Assembly: GCA_003255025.1 (NCBI GenBank)
Contig: QANY01008651.1
Location: 2,031,279-2,095,278 of the forward strand
Source of the DNA: Datisca glomerata
Lineage: Eukaryota; Streptophyta; Magnoliopsida; Cucurbitales; Datiscaceae
Length of the DNA: 64,000 nt
Reading direction: 5' to 3'
Position numbers and translations under genes: made by a program. Of the stretch, positions 1 to 12,683 are shown piece after piece (the first letter of the stretch is position 1; each line of letters begins with the position of its first letter). The notes beneath the pieces were generated by a model, which saw nothing but the letters and a program-made list of their open reading frames with translations, searched no databases and was not told where the DNA came from.

Positions 1-304
1 CACTCCCTCAGGAAATGATGTAAGGGAAACCTCAACCCGCACTTCAGCGATGCCAAATACAATCCGCTCCCACCATGATGCAGGGCATTTACCTTCTCGC
101 CCACCTCAACCAGCCATAGCTGAACATAATCTGGAATGTGGTAAGCTCTAAATGATACCCAAGTCATCTTCGGGCAAAGAGGAAGGGTATTCATCAGCCT
201 CCTATCGGTCATAATCTTCATTTGAACTAGCACGGGCCCCAGAGTCACCACTAGAGTTAGTAGTTTTGGTCGGCACTTCGACATGGTCCATTCTGCCTAT
301 GCAC
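1..304 (-). pseudogene. Gypsy-type retroelement first ORF, 5' fragment, decayed
   Basis: Read on the minus strand, an ATG near 302 opens a reading frame that has two in-frame TAG stops and a frame change. It then reads, at about 1-70, a segment ending CGLRFPLHHFLRE. That is the typical sequence of the plant 'putative gypsy type transposon' (Transposase_28) domain found at the N-terminus of some Gypsy retroelement polyproteins. The gene is cut by the window edge. Family identification is from memory of the conserved GLRFPL motif. The stops show that it no longer encodes a protein. Confidence 0.6.
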
Positions 305-1620
305 CCCCGAAACCCTCAAGCACGATAGAAATTTGAAGAAAAGGTGAAAAGAAAGGATAACGGAAAACATAACTTTGACGCACGAATAAGCAACCACGGT
401 AAATTGACAGAGGGAACAAACGTCGATGCATGACCACGCAACCTTTGGGACGTCCCCCAAAACAATGGAAGGAGAGCATGCGAGAACCAACTAATAGACG
501 ACATAACTAAACTCCGAACGAAACTGGAGAGGCGGTAGAAGTAGAAGAAACAAAGGAAAAATTGACACTGAGCGAAGAAAATGAATTCTATTTCTGGAGA
601 GTGAAGGATTTGTTTGGCGAAGGGTTTCGGAATCTTTTAGAAAGCAGGAATGTTGAAGAAAATGGGGGACCACCTATTTATAGGCCCCGAGTTGTACAAT
701 GAACTGTACCGTCGTGTGGATCTAACGACTAAGATGGTGTCCGTTCGTGGGCAAATGATATGAGTTCAAGCACTCAAGCATCACAGATTTAAGAGAGTGA
801 CAAGTGACGCATCAAAGAGTCAAGCGTTGCGTCACTCGCTTTTCCGCTCGTACATCTGTACGTTATCATCATTGCTACTTAGAAAGTAACCGATTAGGAT
901 GTTCAAAAGGTGCGGGATCACACATATGCCCGCGTAAAATGACTGTCGGGGAGCATTTCCTATTAATCATGAATAAAAGAGTCTTCAGACTTGGATGGGC
1001 AAGGGCCCACCAAATCCTTGACTGAAGGGCAATTGTTATGGGCGTTGCATAACTATCAACGATATGGCACTACGTGATGTGCCACGAGGAGTATTATTAC
1101 ACTAGGAAAATGAGTTGGGAGGCCTGAGCCCCCCAAAGGGAGGAAGTTGACTTAGCCAGGCTGGTATCCAAAGAGTTTAAGCCACACCGATTAGTGCAGA
1201 CTAAAAATGAGGTAAATGAGGTCTGACGCAAGGGCACATTAGTCATGAGTTAGGCACCGTCATTACTCGCCGAGAATAGCGTTCTGCATGATATCTTCCC
1301 ACTTGAGGTTATTGTCGGTTACGGTCAATCGCCATGATGAATGGTCGAGTCAGCCCCTAAGCAGTCGCATCCACTACGTCCGACATGACTGTGGGCATAT
1401 CAACATTAAATGCATACTCCTTTACGTCAGCTCGGGGGGACAAAGATATTAAAGACCGCCCCAATTCTTCAAATCGAATAAATGTCATCATTTCACCCAA
1501 GCTTCTTCAACACGCATCCATCTCCATGGCTTTAGGAATAAATTCCCCATCTATAACAGTGCAATGTAAGCAATCTCCCTTAAGGAAAACTCTGCCAAAA
1601 TATTGATTTAAGTATGAGAG
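305..1620 (-). mobile_element. LTR/leader region of a Gypsy-type retrotransposon fragment
   Basis: This stretch lies directly upstream (minus strand) of the decayed Gypsy ORF and has no conserved coding frame. It is less AT-rich than its surroundings. A TATA-like box, CTATAAATAG on the minus strand at 674-683, sits about 380 bases before the ORF, as expected for an LTR promoter plus leader. I cannot place the LTR ends because no paired LTR is inside the window, so the right boundary is approximate. Confidence 0.45.
674..683 (-). promoter_or_regulatory. TATA-like box of retroelement LTR
   Basis: The minus strand reads CTATAAATAG, preceded by GC-richer sequence and followed by a pyrimidine-rich leader into the Gypsy ORF. 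This is probably the core promoter of the LTR. Confidence 0.4.
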
Positions 1621-4600
1621 GCTATTAGACGAGAAACCCCCCCTAATTATCTTAGTATTGAGGGTTCTTTGTCTGTATTTTATAGGTTCCTAGACTGAGA
1701 GAGTTTGTGTGATAGAAGGAGATTTCATAAATATTCATCGATGAACTTTCGATACAAACATAATGTAATACATGATATTAGTTTATGTGTACAATGTTGG
1801 AGTATTAAAACTTTTAATACATACGAATGCTGAAATATATATTCTTAAATGTATAATACATACTATTCTTAAGTGTTGTTAACACGCTCAAGACAAGTGG
1901 TTTGAGCTAATTATATTTGAGGTGCATGTGGCGTGGAGGTGGAGACGAGTGCATGATATTCCATGTTGGTTATTCGTCAACCTTCATCTACCAATTTTTA
2001 ATAGAAACAATATTCTACCATAATAAAAAAAGAAGACAAAATAGCTAATTGCCAAAGGGAAAAATCAAAAGAAAATAAGTAGGACAGCTTTAAACGGAAC
2101 AGAACCTGTTACGTTGTTAATGCTTTGCTGCTGCTGCTGGACACTGCCGCTCCTGCACTTCACAAAATCACTTTCCTTTCAACATTTTATTAATTGCTTT
2201 TTAATTTATAGGGGTTTTAAATTTATTTAAGTCACACGTAACCTAATTTATTGGAAAATTATATCGCATCATCAATAATATACATAATACAAACAAAATA
2301 ATTAATGTTATCTTTCTCCTGGTACTATCACTTAAATATTTAAGGAAATTAAAAAAAGATGATTTTCTTATATAAATGATTTAGTCCAGTTTTTAAGAAT
2401 TTTGGTCCAAGTTATGCGAGGTGACTAAGTTATGTGGATTATTCATGTAGCTAAGCTGCAGTGTCAAGTAGCTACATAGTGTGTCAACGAGTTACTTAGG
2501 ACGAGGTGGAATACATGCCCTAAGTTTTTTAGTTACGTTCAAATTGAATATTATCCAAATGAGTTCCTTTTTTAAGAAATCAGAAGAGAGAAAATGGCTT
2601 AATTGTAAAGGTTATTATAATCTATGAATAATAAAAAAGACTCTTTAGAAAAAATAGCGATAAATGATTTTTTTAATTAGTAATGTCTAAAAATACGTTT
2701 AACAATAAAACTGAAGTCATTTACTACTTAACTTAACTAAAATTTTATAACTAGTACGGGATAAAACCCAATAAACAGAAAATTTTAAATTAATACACAG
2801 TTCAATAGGCCTTCTGTAGACTTATTTCTAGACCATTCATTAATTTTTTACCAAGAGAAAAGCAAAATACAACTATAACGTAAGTTATAATTGAAACCAT
2901 ATTGACTAATTGTGGTTGTTTTCTTAGGGGAAAAGGAGTGTAGTTTTATGTAGGAAGAGTTGCAAAGAAAGGGAAAAATAGAATCCAGCAGAAAAGATCA
3001 AAAGGAGGATTCTTTTGCGGGCGTTTGGGAACTCGGAAAATATTCTTGCATTGATATATATATATATACACATACCATTTATGAGGAAAATGACAAAGAA
3101 GAAATCCTTGGAGGGAGTAAAAACAAGAGTGGCATTAGTCTCTTTGCTTTTACTCCAAAACCAAGCCAACCATTGCTTGCTGCTCCCCCCCTTATCCCTG
3201 TCCTGCTGTCCACCACAGTATTTAGCACGTCCCTCTACCTCCTCTCACATGCCACTCACCTGCGCGCTCACACTTCAATCATTTATATATATTGGGATAC
3301 TCTCTCGTGAGGCTCATACTTTACCCATTTAGATCATCAAGATCTATCTAAACTCTATGATCTAATTTTGATGATATTGATATGACCATGTTAAAAGAAA
3401 AAAAAGAACAAATAGTTCGAATTGTATAAGTTGGATTATTAACAACATAGACACTACAATAATACGTGATTTTCTTACTAGACGCATCTCCATAAAATTA
3501 TTGGAATATGATAATAAAAATGTAAGACATTTATAAAGTTAAAATTATTATATATAAGATGTTAAGTTTCAAACGATACAAATTATTATATTAAAATGTT
3601 GAGATGTTATAAAATTCTGTATAACCTTTTAAATAAATCCTTGAGCGATTCATGAATAAATAAAATAAAAATTTATATTTTAAGAATAAGAAATAGGAAA
3701 AATATCATGAATGAAACAAAGTAGCTATGGTAAAGCATATATGATCCGGTTAGTCTTGATAATGGGCATTCGACTTGTATCACTACTGAACCTTGGCACA
3801 TTTTGGTATTTTGTTGAATAGATTAGGCAATTCTATCAATCAATAGACAGGATGGACCATGCCAACGAAGGTAAGCAAAAAGTTGAATTTATTTAATTGT
3901 TAGGATTAAAAATACGATTGTTAGCCAATTTTTTTTTTATATTTTCAGCAAAATAGTCAGATAATTATTAAAAATGATTACACGAACCTTAATTCTCTTT
4001 TAATATGCTCGGTAAATTCTTAAATTGAACAAAAAAATTGAATTTATTTATTTAATTGATAAAATTATTGAATTTGTCTAATTATTATTGATAAATAATA
4101 AAAGTTTAAAATACTCCATTTATTTAATTGATGAGATAGATGATAAATTAGATTCATTATACACGCATCATAAAATTATATGAAACAATACCGAGTCTCT
4201 TAATATTTCAGGAAGTACCAGAAGTTTTCCCAAATTTGTGGTAGGATTGGGAAAATGTGTGGTTGCTGTTAGCTTAATTAGGCACGGGATCAACCGGTTT
4301 GTTGGTTCCTAGTTCAAAGAAAGATGAAATGCTTGAAATCAATGTACTTAAATGGTTTTTTTGGATTAAATCGTGGTTTTTGTTCTTCAAGTAATTTTAA
4401 GAGCATACATGCCATGGGTTTAGAAATTCTCACTAGTGCATTATGAATAGAATGAAAGATAACACTTCACTCAGACTGATGATATGATATATTAACATCA
4501 GAACTAATCCGCTTAAATTATCCAAATGTTTTAACTCGGTATCTAACGACGTACAAGAAATTATTGTCCCATGCGCCACATTCCATGGTTAGCGCGTGGT

Positions 4601-4740
4601 TGGGAAAACCCGAACCAAGTACCTGGCAAAATTTCGGGAAACGGTAGTACGAATGACGGCCGCTCTATTCACTTTCTTTCTTCTCTCAGTTATGGACGTC
4701 CCCTCACCGCCGTTTACCTCTCTTTATCTCTCTGAACCCA
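1621..4740. other. Intergenic, no gene recognised
   Basis: AT-rich sequence upstream of the ERL1-like gene. It contains a GCT run near 2132-2141, an (AT)n run near 3056-3067 and overlapping open frames around 2924-3332 on both strands. These frames show no recognisable protein. The last kilobase probably contains the ERL1-like promoter, but I see no clear TATA box. Confidence 0.5.
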
Positions 4741-4787
4741 CAGCGGGACACTACACAACTCTCTCTCTTTAGCCTATCTGTCCTCTA

Positions 4788-4890
4788 TCTCTCTCTCTCT
4801 CTCTCTCTCCCTCATAAAATCTTTTACTGTCTTCCTTACACTTCACGCCAAACGCCTGCTCTCTCTCTCTCTCTCTCTCGCTCTCTCTCT
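4788..4890 (+). repeat. CT microsatellites in the ERL1-like 5' leader
   Basis: Two runs of CT dinucleotides, about 4788-4809 and 4859-4890, lie 80-185 bases before the ATG at 4973. CT-rich leaders are common in plant genes and may influence transcription or translation. No effect can be inferred from sequence alone. Confidence 0.7.
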
Positions 4891-4972
4891 ACTTCATATA
4901 GCTTGGCACGGACCTCACATATTCTTTGCTTTGGATTTTCACTGCTCCATTGTGTTTGTACTGCTTTCGAAA

Positions 4973-7900
4973 ATGGGCGAGGGAGTGTTCTTGCAGGGGC
5001 GGAGCAAGCTTTTTTTGTGGATGGTAATGGGAGTTCTCTTGGTTAGCTCTTTTCCTGCTTCGCCATTGAGCGATGAAGGTGTCCTTCCCTTCTTTTTTTC
5101 ACTGTTCTAAATTTTTGTTTTGTATGTTGGTATTTTGCTTTTGATGAATTTCACTTTCAGCTACTTTTGTTGTTCCTTTCGTTTTCATTTGTCTTGGCGG
5201 TTGATGAGATGGATATTTACGCTTCTTTATATGGAAATTTTGCTGTTGTTTTCCAGCTCGAATGCGTACACGAAAACTTCTAGTTAAAAAACTTGCTCGG
5301 GAGTCTTTCCTCTAGCGACGCCATTGATGGCCCCGCCAGTGGTTCTCTAAGTTTTTAGATTGTGGACAGAATGAAGAAAGTAACAAGTTAAATCGAAATG
5401 GAACCCGGTCTGTTTTTCCCTAGAATTTTGAGCTCTGCAATTTTTGAGTTTCTTTGTCCACATGTTTTTATCCGCATGTCAAACCGTCACTCGGAATTCC
5501 ACTCTTGCTGGAAGTTCTCCGACAAGCTGTTAGCAGGAAATGAACTTTAGCGGGAAGTCATGGGCTCCAGAATATAATAATAAATTGTCAACGCCATTAT
5601 ATTATTCCCTTTTTTAATATTATTCTTTCCTCAACTTCTATACTCTGGTTCTGGTGTTCGTATTCAATTCATATTAAACAGTTCGTGTACTAATTAGGCC
5701 TTAAACATTTTCTTTATTAACAATGGAATCACAGGGAAAGCTTTAATGTCGATTAAGGCCTCGTTCAGCAACGTAGTTAACGTATTGCTTGACTGGGATG
5801 ATACTCACGACAGCGACTTTTGCTCCTGGCGTGGAGTATTCTGCGACAATGTCACCCTCTCTGTTGCTTCGCTGTGAGTTTTTCTCTCTCTCAAACTCGT
5901 TAATAAATTAGTCTTTGTCGAGAAAAAGCTTCGACGATTTCTACTCTCTAATGAATCTGACTTGTTTTTTTTTCATTTTATGGGATTTAGAAATTTATCA
6001 AATTTAAATCTGGGTGGGGAGATATCTACCGCCATTGGAGATTTAAGAAACCTACAGTCAGTGTAAGACTTTTTTCTACTCGTGGGTACGATGTTGACAT
6101 TACTGATTTTATTTTTATCATGCTTATCTTAGTGTTTTAATTGTCAGAGACCTGCAAGGAAATAAGCTGACTGGTCAAATCCCTGATGAAATTGGGAGCT
6201 GTGGGGTTCTTGTTCATCTGTAAAATTTCACTCTTTATTTATCAGTTTTAAGTTTTGCTCTTGTTATTATAATACAGATGCAGTTCTCTATGTTGTAGAA
6301 CAAGACCAGCTGTTCTCTGTTGATGAATTTATGGATAGAAAATTGGTTGCTTTGTTTTTCAGCGATTTATCTGATAATTTGCTGTATGGAGATATACCGT
6401 TTTCATTTTCAAAGCTGAAGCAACTGGAGTTCCTGTAAGTTTGATCTTATACTTCCTTTGCGCTGATCATAGAGAAGGAAATTGTTGGATCACTTGTTAT
6501 AACTTTCTGAACTAAAAGCAAATTTGGTCTGTGCTATTCTAAAGTTGTGAGCTGATGCCATTACAGAAATTTAAAGAACAACCAGTTGACTGGTCCCATC
6601 CCTTCAACCCTCACCCAAATTCCGAATCTTAAAACTCTGTAAGCCTTACTCCATTGAAAGTAAATTAGTGTGGTAAAGCATGCGATCACTGCTTCAGATT
6701 ATCTATTGTGATGTTTGACTATCTCATTTGCTATTATATTTCAGAGACCTTGCTCGTAACCAGCTTACCGGTGAGATACCTAGACTAATCTATTGGAACG
6801 AAGTATTGCAGTACCTGTAAGTTCCCGACCACACTTAACCTAAAACTTGTTTCCCGTGAGCCAATTCGTGTTGTGAGTCGAACATTAATCTGGTGCAAGT
6901 TACTCATGAATTTGACTAGAGATAGAGTTTTGAATTACTTGTTTTTGTTGGCACAGTCTAAAAGTTTATTAGTTTTCTCATCTGTGTTTTGCAGTGGATT
7001 ACGTGGCAATCTTTTAACTGGAACATTGTCCCCTGATATGTGTCAACTTACAGGCTTGTGGTACTTGTGAGTATTACAGATATCTCCAAATTTTAACTGT
7101 TTTATTCTTACTGATTTGTTTGACCTTCAAAATCTTCTCAGTGATGTAAGAGGAAACAACCTTACTGGTACCATTCCGGACAATATTGGGAACTGTACAA
7201 GCTTTGAAATATTGTATGTTTTGCAGTTGAGATAATACTACAGCTTGTTCCTTTATTTTCTTTATTCTCCATTTTATTTAATCTTCTGCTTAGGATTTTG
7301 ATTAATTGGTCTATTGTATTCAGGGATATTTCTTACAATCGGATATCTGGAGTAATTCCATACAATATTGGATTTTTACAAGTGGCTACTCTGTGGGTCT
7401 TCATGTTTATTACTTGCTTTTGCTGATTTAATTTTGACTGGTTTAGGGATTTAACTGTCCTTTGATGGTGTGATCATTTGTAACTTTTCCAGGTCACTCC
7501 AAGGAAATAAGTTGACTGGGAAAATTCCAGACGTGATTGGTTTAATGCAGGCTCTTGCTGTCCTGTGAGTGATGCTTTTAAAGCCAACTTAGTTTCTGAT
7601 TTAGAAGTCAATAGATTTTATTTCATTAATTGGTTAATGTGAATGGTATATTTCCTTTTACAGAGATTTGAGCGAGAATGAGCTAGAAGGGCCAATACCA
7701 CCAATACTAGGCAATTTGTCATACACTGGAAAGCTGTAAGCTCTCTCTTTTGCTTTGTACTTTTTCTTGGGTTGTAGGGATTATGTCTTCTAATGGTTTT
7801 CCTCCGTTTTGGTTAGATACCTCCACGGGAACAAGTTAACGGGGCCAATTCCTCCTGAGCTTGGCAACATGTCAAAACTGAGCTACTTGTGAGATGACTC

Positions 7901-10900
7901 CCACCACCTTATTCATACTCCGTGACATTTTTTATTTCCTCGGAACTAACTGACTTTTCTTTGAAGGCAATTAAACGACAACAAGTTAGTTGGGAAAATT
8001 CCACCCGAGCTTGGGAAGCTGGATCAGCTGTTTGAATTGTGAGTCAACTTTAATTTGGTATGTGTATTGTTGCTTCTTACGCATAAGTTAATGGCTAACT
8101 TATCATCTTACTCCAGGAATTTAGCCAATAATAATCTTGAAGGACCAATACCACATAATGTCAGCTACTGCACTGCTCTGAATCAATTGTAGGATGTCCG
8201 TTGCCTCAAATTTTGTGCTTACCTTGAATATGTTGAATTTTAAACCATTTAATGTTTTTACTACTGACCTTTGTAGCAATGTCCATGGTAACCAGCTTAG
8301 TGGAACTATCCCATCTTTTCAGAATCTAGGGAGCCTGACTTATCTGTAAGTCTTGATTATCTTCATATTTGTGGTTATTGGTTTTTGAAATTTCAATAAT
8401 GTATGGGAATTTATATAAGTTTAATTTATTGGACCCAAGAAATCTTTCGGCCAACAAATTTGAGGGCAGGGTTCCAGTTGAGCTGGGACGAATTATCAAT
8501 CTTGATACCCTGTAAGTTTCATGTCCTGAATATTTTACCTTCGTCATAGGCCATCCTTTTTATTAAGACCGTTTAAATTTTGAATATCATAGGAAGTCCT
8601 TTTTGTTAAGACGGTTTGAAATTTGAACTATCATAATGTCTGCTCAATTTTCAGGGATCTGTCTAGCAACAACTTTGCAGGCCGTTTACCAGCTTCTGTT
8701 GGTGATCTCGAGCACCTTCTTACCCTGTAATTCTCTTTCCATTTGGACCATCTTTGTTTTCTTCGGCTCATATGGCATCTTATTCCCCGATACGAATTTC
8801 TGGCAGAAACTTGAGTAGAAACCGTCTTGTTGGGCCATTGCCTGCGGAGTTTGGAAATCTCAGAAGTATACTGACAATGTATGTCTTCATGACTAGAATG
8901 GATTGCTTATTGTGTTGTAATTTTTTTTTTGGAATAATAATGTCTTTAGTTAATCATCAGTGATTTGTCTTTCAACAATCTCTCTGGTGAGTTACCTTCA
9001 GAATTGGGTCAGTTACAGAATATTGTATCACTGTAAGTTGATTGCCTTCAATGTTGCTATGGTTGGTCTGCATGGTGATAAATGATACTAATGCCATTTG
9101 ACACTATGGCAGGATAGTAAACAACAACAATTTGCAAGGGAAAATACCAGATCAGCTAACAAATTGTTTCAGTCTTGCGACCATGTAAGTTTCATTTCTG
9201 TGTTTAACATTGTGTGTAGTTTCTTGATACTCTCTCATCATTGCTTTGTTTACATTTTCAGAAATGTGTCCTTCAACAACCTATCAGGAGTTGTACCTCC
9301 AATGAAAAACTTTTCCCGGTTTCCTCCCGACAGGTATTCATCACTAGCTGTTCTTTGTTGATGCTCAGAATTTTTCTTCTAACAATTGAACTTTCATGGG
9401 TCAGCTTCTATGGAAATCCTTTTTTATGTGGCAATTGGTTGGGGTCAAGCTGTGGTCCTTATTTGCATAAACCTAGAGGTATCTGCAATGACACGATGGT
9501 ATTTTCAGCTTTCACTTGGTCATGATTCCTCCATGGAAAATTTTATGATATTGTCAACAGTAACATACTAGGAGGAAAGAGAAAAATGAGAAAAGTTTCT
9601 CTCTTCTCCCAGTATGCAACTATTTACAGGAACGTGGCATAACCCTTTCTCCATTTGTATCCTGATCAATCTTCCCCTTGGTTGATGATCCAGCAATATT
9701 CTCGAAAACTGCGGTTATTTGTATGACATTAGGCTTTGTCACACTATTATCCATGGTAATAGTTGCGATCTACAAATCCAATCAACCAAATCAGTTAATA
9801 AAGGCTCCTCGCAAGTCTCTGCATGGTACGATCACTGATCCTTAGTCTTTGCACCAGGGAACACTATAAATTTCTTCCTATGAACCCAAAATCTCATGTA
9901 ATGAATATTTTCAGGTTCTACCAAGCTTGTAGTACTGCAAATGGACATGGCAATTCACACATATGATGATATAATGAGAACTACAGAGAATCTAAGTGAG
10001 AAGTATATTATTGGTTATGGCGCATCTAGCACTGTATACAAATGTGTGTTGAAGAATTCCCGGCCAATTGCAATTAAGCGACTTTATAATCAGTATCCGC
10101 ACAACTTGCGTGAGTTTGAGACTGAGCTTGAAACTATCGGCAGCATTAGGCATAGAAACGTTGTCAGCTTGCATGGTTACTCTCTATCTCCATCTGGAAA
10201 CCTCCTGTTCTATGATTACATGGAGAATGGTTCTCTCTGGGATGTGCTTCATGGTTAGTCAGTATTTCCTCATAGTTTTCTTTTTAGAACTATGCATAGA
10301 CTAAAGAAAGTTGCTAAAATCAAGTTTTCCTCGAGGAACGATTGAACTCAGTTTGGATTCAAAAGCAGGATGTAAAATATTATATCATTTTGTTCCCTTC
10401 ATTATTCGTGATTCCTTCTGTGTCAAGTTCTTTCTTTTTCCTTTCAGTTTGCCGAATATGATTTGGGAAGCGTTATGTCTAAAGATTATTTTTGTTTCTC
10501 CTCTCATTTGTGTGATAGGACCATCTAAGAAGGTAAAACTAGACTGGGAAGCACGTCTGAAGATAGCAGTGGGGGCGGCACAGGGACTTGCATATCTTCA
10601 CCACGATTGCAATCCTCGAATCGTTCACAGGGATATCAAGTCCTCGAATATATTGTTGGATGAGAATTTCGAGGCTCATTTGTCAGATTTTGGGATTGCT
10701 AAATCCCTCCCGACTGCTAAAACACATGCATTAACCTATGTACTTGGCACAATTGGTTATATTGACCCTGAATATGCTCGGACATCTCGACTTAACGAAA
10801 AATCGGACGTTTATAGCTTTGGCATTGTTCTTTTGGAGTTGCTAACAGGAAAGAAAGCTGTTGACAATGAATCTAACTTGCATCAACTGGTATGATTCTC

Positions 10901-11330
10901 TGAGCAATTAATTGTTTATTTCTCTTTCGTAACTTAAATTGCACTTGTTTGAGTTGTTCTTTCTATGGTACAGATTTTGTCAAAGGCAGACACCAATACG
11001 GTAATGGAAGCTGTTGATCCTGAGGTTTCCGTTACCTGCATTGATTTAACGTACGTTCGTAAGACCTTCCAACTTGCTCTCTTATGCACAAAGCGTAATC
11101 CTTCCGAGAGACCAACCATGCACGAGGTTTCTAGGGTTTTGGTTTCCCTTCTTCCTGCGGCTCCCACGAAAGCATCTTCCCTTCATAGGAAGACAATAGA
11201 CTATGCCCAATTTGTAATTGATCAGCAGCCAAAGATGCAGCCACATCTGCTTCATCAGCAGCAGGACAATTCTTCTGATGCGCAGTGGTTTGTTCGTTTC
11301 GGTGAAGTTATTTCTAAAAACACCCTCTAA
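4973..11330 (+). CDS. ERL1: ERECTA-like LRR receptor kinase (27 exons)
   Basis: Plasma-membrane receptor kinase. Family members bind EPF/EPFL peptides and act with TMM and SERKs in stomatal and organ patterning. Exons: 4973-5078, 5735-5873, 5991-6062, 6148-6219, 6363-6434, 6567-6638, 6745-6816, 6995-7066, 7142-7213, 7324-7392, 7493-7564, 7664-7735, 7817-7888, 7967-8038, 8117-8188, 8277-8345, 8440-8511, 8655-8726, 8807-8878, 8961-9032, 9113-9184, 9262-9333, 9405-9478, 9694-9825, 9915-10253, 10519-10889, 10974-11330. All introns are GT-AG and phases agree, giving 983 residues. Order: signal peptide, cap ([15 protein letters not shown]), twenty one-repeat LRR exons, juxtamembrane Cys pair, transmembrane segment in exon 24 ([20 protein letters not shown]), kinase. 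The kinase has glycine loop GYGASSTVY (about 662-670), Lys683, HRD Asp780, DFG Asp798 and [15 protein letters not shown]. It appears intact and active. ERL1 rather than ERL2 is my best guess. Confidence 0.95.
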
Positions 11331-11576
11331 ATCAACTAGTTAGAAAATACTACTTTATGAAGACATCTTCACGGGCTGTACTTCTGTGATTTATCATCGA
11401 CTAAATTGGTTTTGAATTATGCTTAACAAATTTATCATAGCCAGAGATAAAAGTAGATCAGTTTTTGCAGACTATTACTTTGTTATAAAACTTTTTGTAC
11501 AAGTAAACATGAATATGTATCAGCTTTTGCATATCTTTTGTTTTCTGTGTGAATAAATATTGTTTTTAATGATCCA
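11331..11576 (+). other. Probable 3' UTR of the ERL1-like gene
   Basis: Non-coding, T-rich sequence after the TAA at 11328-11330. AATAAA-like motifs (for example gaataaat near 11551) could serve for polyadenylation. The exact end cannot be fixed. Confidence 0.4.
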
Positions 11577-11755
11577 GCTTTTGAGCGCTTAGCTATAAAT
11601 ATATCTATAAGAAGTTATCTGAAATGGAGAGGCTGCCTACTTCTGCTAAACTTCAATGTGGTAACCGCTACTTGGTGTTTATTCTGAGCAGTCAAGCTGT
11701 GGTGATTAATTATATTGTAGTATTCAGTAATTTAGTGGTTGGATTGGTTGTCACT
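11577..11755 (+). repeat. Diverged direct repeat, copy A
   Basis: Shared blocks with copy B at 12684-12835 include TATATCTATAAGAA, ACTTCTGCTA/ATTTCTGCTA, AATGTGGTAAC, TTCTGAG, AGTCAAGCT and GGTGATTAATT, in the same order and orientation. The spacing is about 1.1 kb. It is either an old tandem duplication or two copies of one dispersed repeat. Confidence 0.65.
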
Positions 11756-11791
11756 AAGAATCCCCTAGCCATCACGCACGATTCTCATAAC

Positions 11792-11924
11792 CTAAATTGA
11801 CCCAAGCTGCCGACGGGAACCTGAAATTTGATCGGGTAACGTAGTCCAAGGCTGAGGAGTCTCATCTTTGGCTCTCATCCCCTCTGCACTCTTCTACTTC
11901 CTCCAACTTTACCTCAAACGACAC
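11792..11924 (+). pseudogene. Degenerate copy of the ACS10-like gene 5' end
   Basis: The segment from AAATTGACCCAA to CAAACGACA matches 16350-16529, the start of the ACS10-like gene, including the block CTCATCTTTGGCTCTC and the block ACTTCCTCCAACTTTAC. Relative to the intact gene it lacks roughly 45 bases, including the MRLIVPLQ start codon region, and it has several substitutions. It cannot encode a protein. It is a partial duplication in the same orientation, about 4.5 kb upstream. Confidence 0.75.
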
Positions 11925-12023
11925 CAACCATGGAGTTCGATGTCTCTGTCTCTTAACCTCTCACCCTCTGAAACTCCCTTTCTGTTTCCTAAAGAATCTT
12001 GTTCTGCATTCCTTGTTAGCTAA

Positions 12024-12200
12024 ATGGCTAAACAGAAGCATATTCTCCTTATTTTCGTTTTTATTTTCATATCTTCTTGCTCCAACTGCAACGGAGCAAA
12101 GATCCCTTCCAGGGCCACTATTACGGTGTGGTCCAAATACGTGCTCCAGCAACACAACCACCACTCCTACTATTCTAGTTTCACCTCCATCTACCATTGA
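12024..12200 (+). CDS. Short secreted-peptide-like ORF, uncertain
   Basis: ATG at 12024 opens 58 codons ending in TGA at 12198-12200. The first 25 residues look like a signal peptide: a basic start (MAKQKH), a hydrophobic core (ILLIFVFIFI), then SSCSNCNGA. The remaining part is rich in His, Tyr and Ser and matches no peptide-hormone family that I recognise. An inverted, start-less copy lies at 12435-12672. The ORF could be a young or decaying small secreted peptide gene, or chance coding within a repeat. No promoter was identified. Confidence 0.25.
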   Translation: MAKQKHILLIFVFIFISSCSNCNGAKIPSRATITVWSKYVLQQHNHHSYYSSFTSIYH

Positions 12201-12434
12201 CGCCCCCTCCTCTTTCAGTCCAAATCCAACAAGAATGATGCAACTGCAAGTGCAACTCCATTCAAACTTCCACAGCAAAGGAATGACATTTTGTCAGTTG
12301 TTAAGGGGATTGAGTTATGTTCTAATAGCTCTTTCAAAAAAATTTAAGTTGTGCAATTTCTGGAGCAACAACCAACAAAAACTTTTAAGAGCCATGAGAA
12401 CCTAGCTCCTAAAAATCCCCCACAGAACAGTCAA

Positions 12435-12672
12435 CAGGATTTTTATTCTATCTTTTTGGAAATTTGAATGGAGCACAACTTGCATCTTTTTGGACTCGGA
12501 GGAGCCTGAATGGTATATGGAGGAGGAGGTGGTGGTTGTGCAATGGTGCACATATCTTCGGATCACACACTAGCAGCGGCAACAGAGGGAGAATTTTTTC
12601 TCCATTGCTGTTGAGCAAAAAAATATGAAAATACAGAGAAAGTGAGCAGAAAGACTGTCCTGTTTAGCTATT
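12435..12672 (-). pseudogene. Inverted copy of the short secreted-peptide-like ORF
   Basis: The minus strand of this segment aligns with the plus strand of about 12016-12285. Shared blocks include GCTAAACAG, TTTTCATAT, GCTC, GCAA(C/T)GGAG, CACAACCACCAC and GTGCTCCATTCAAA. The start codon corresponding to 12024 reads ATA instead of ATG and the frame is interrupted, so this arm is not coding. The two arms face each other across a loop of about 150 bases. Confidence 0.6.
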
Positions 12673-12683
12673 GTGTTTTAAAA

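Noticed and set aside
2924..3332. Three overlapping open frames on both strands
   Set aside because: They overlap each other, contain low-complexity stretches (IYIYIYTH, polypyrimidine) and resemble no protein family.
12013..12405. 130-codon frame overlapping the secreted-peptide-like ORF
   Set aside because: The signal-peptide-like sequence is cleaner in the 12024 frame, and this frame runs through the inverted repeat without conserved features.
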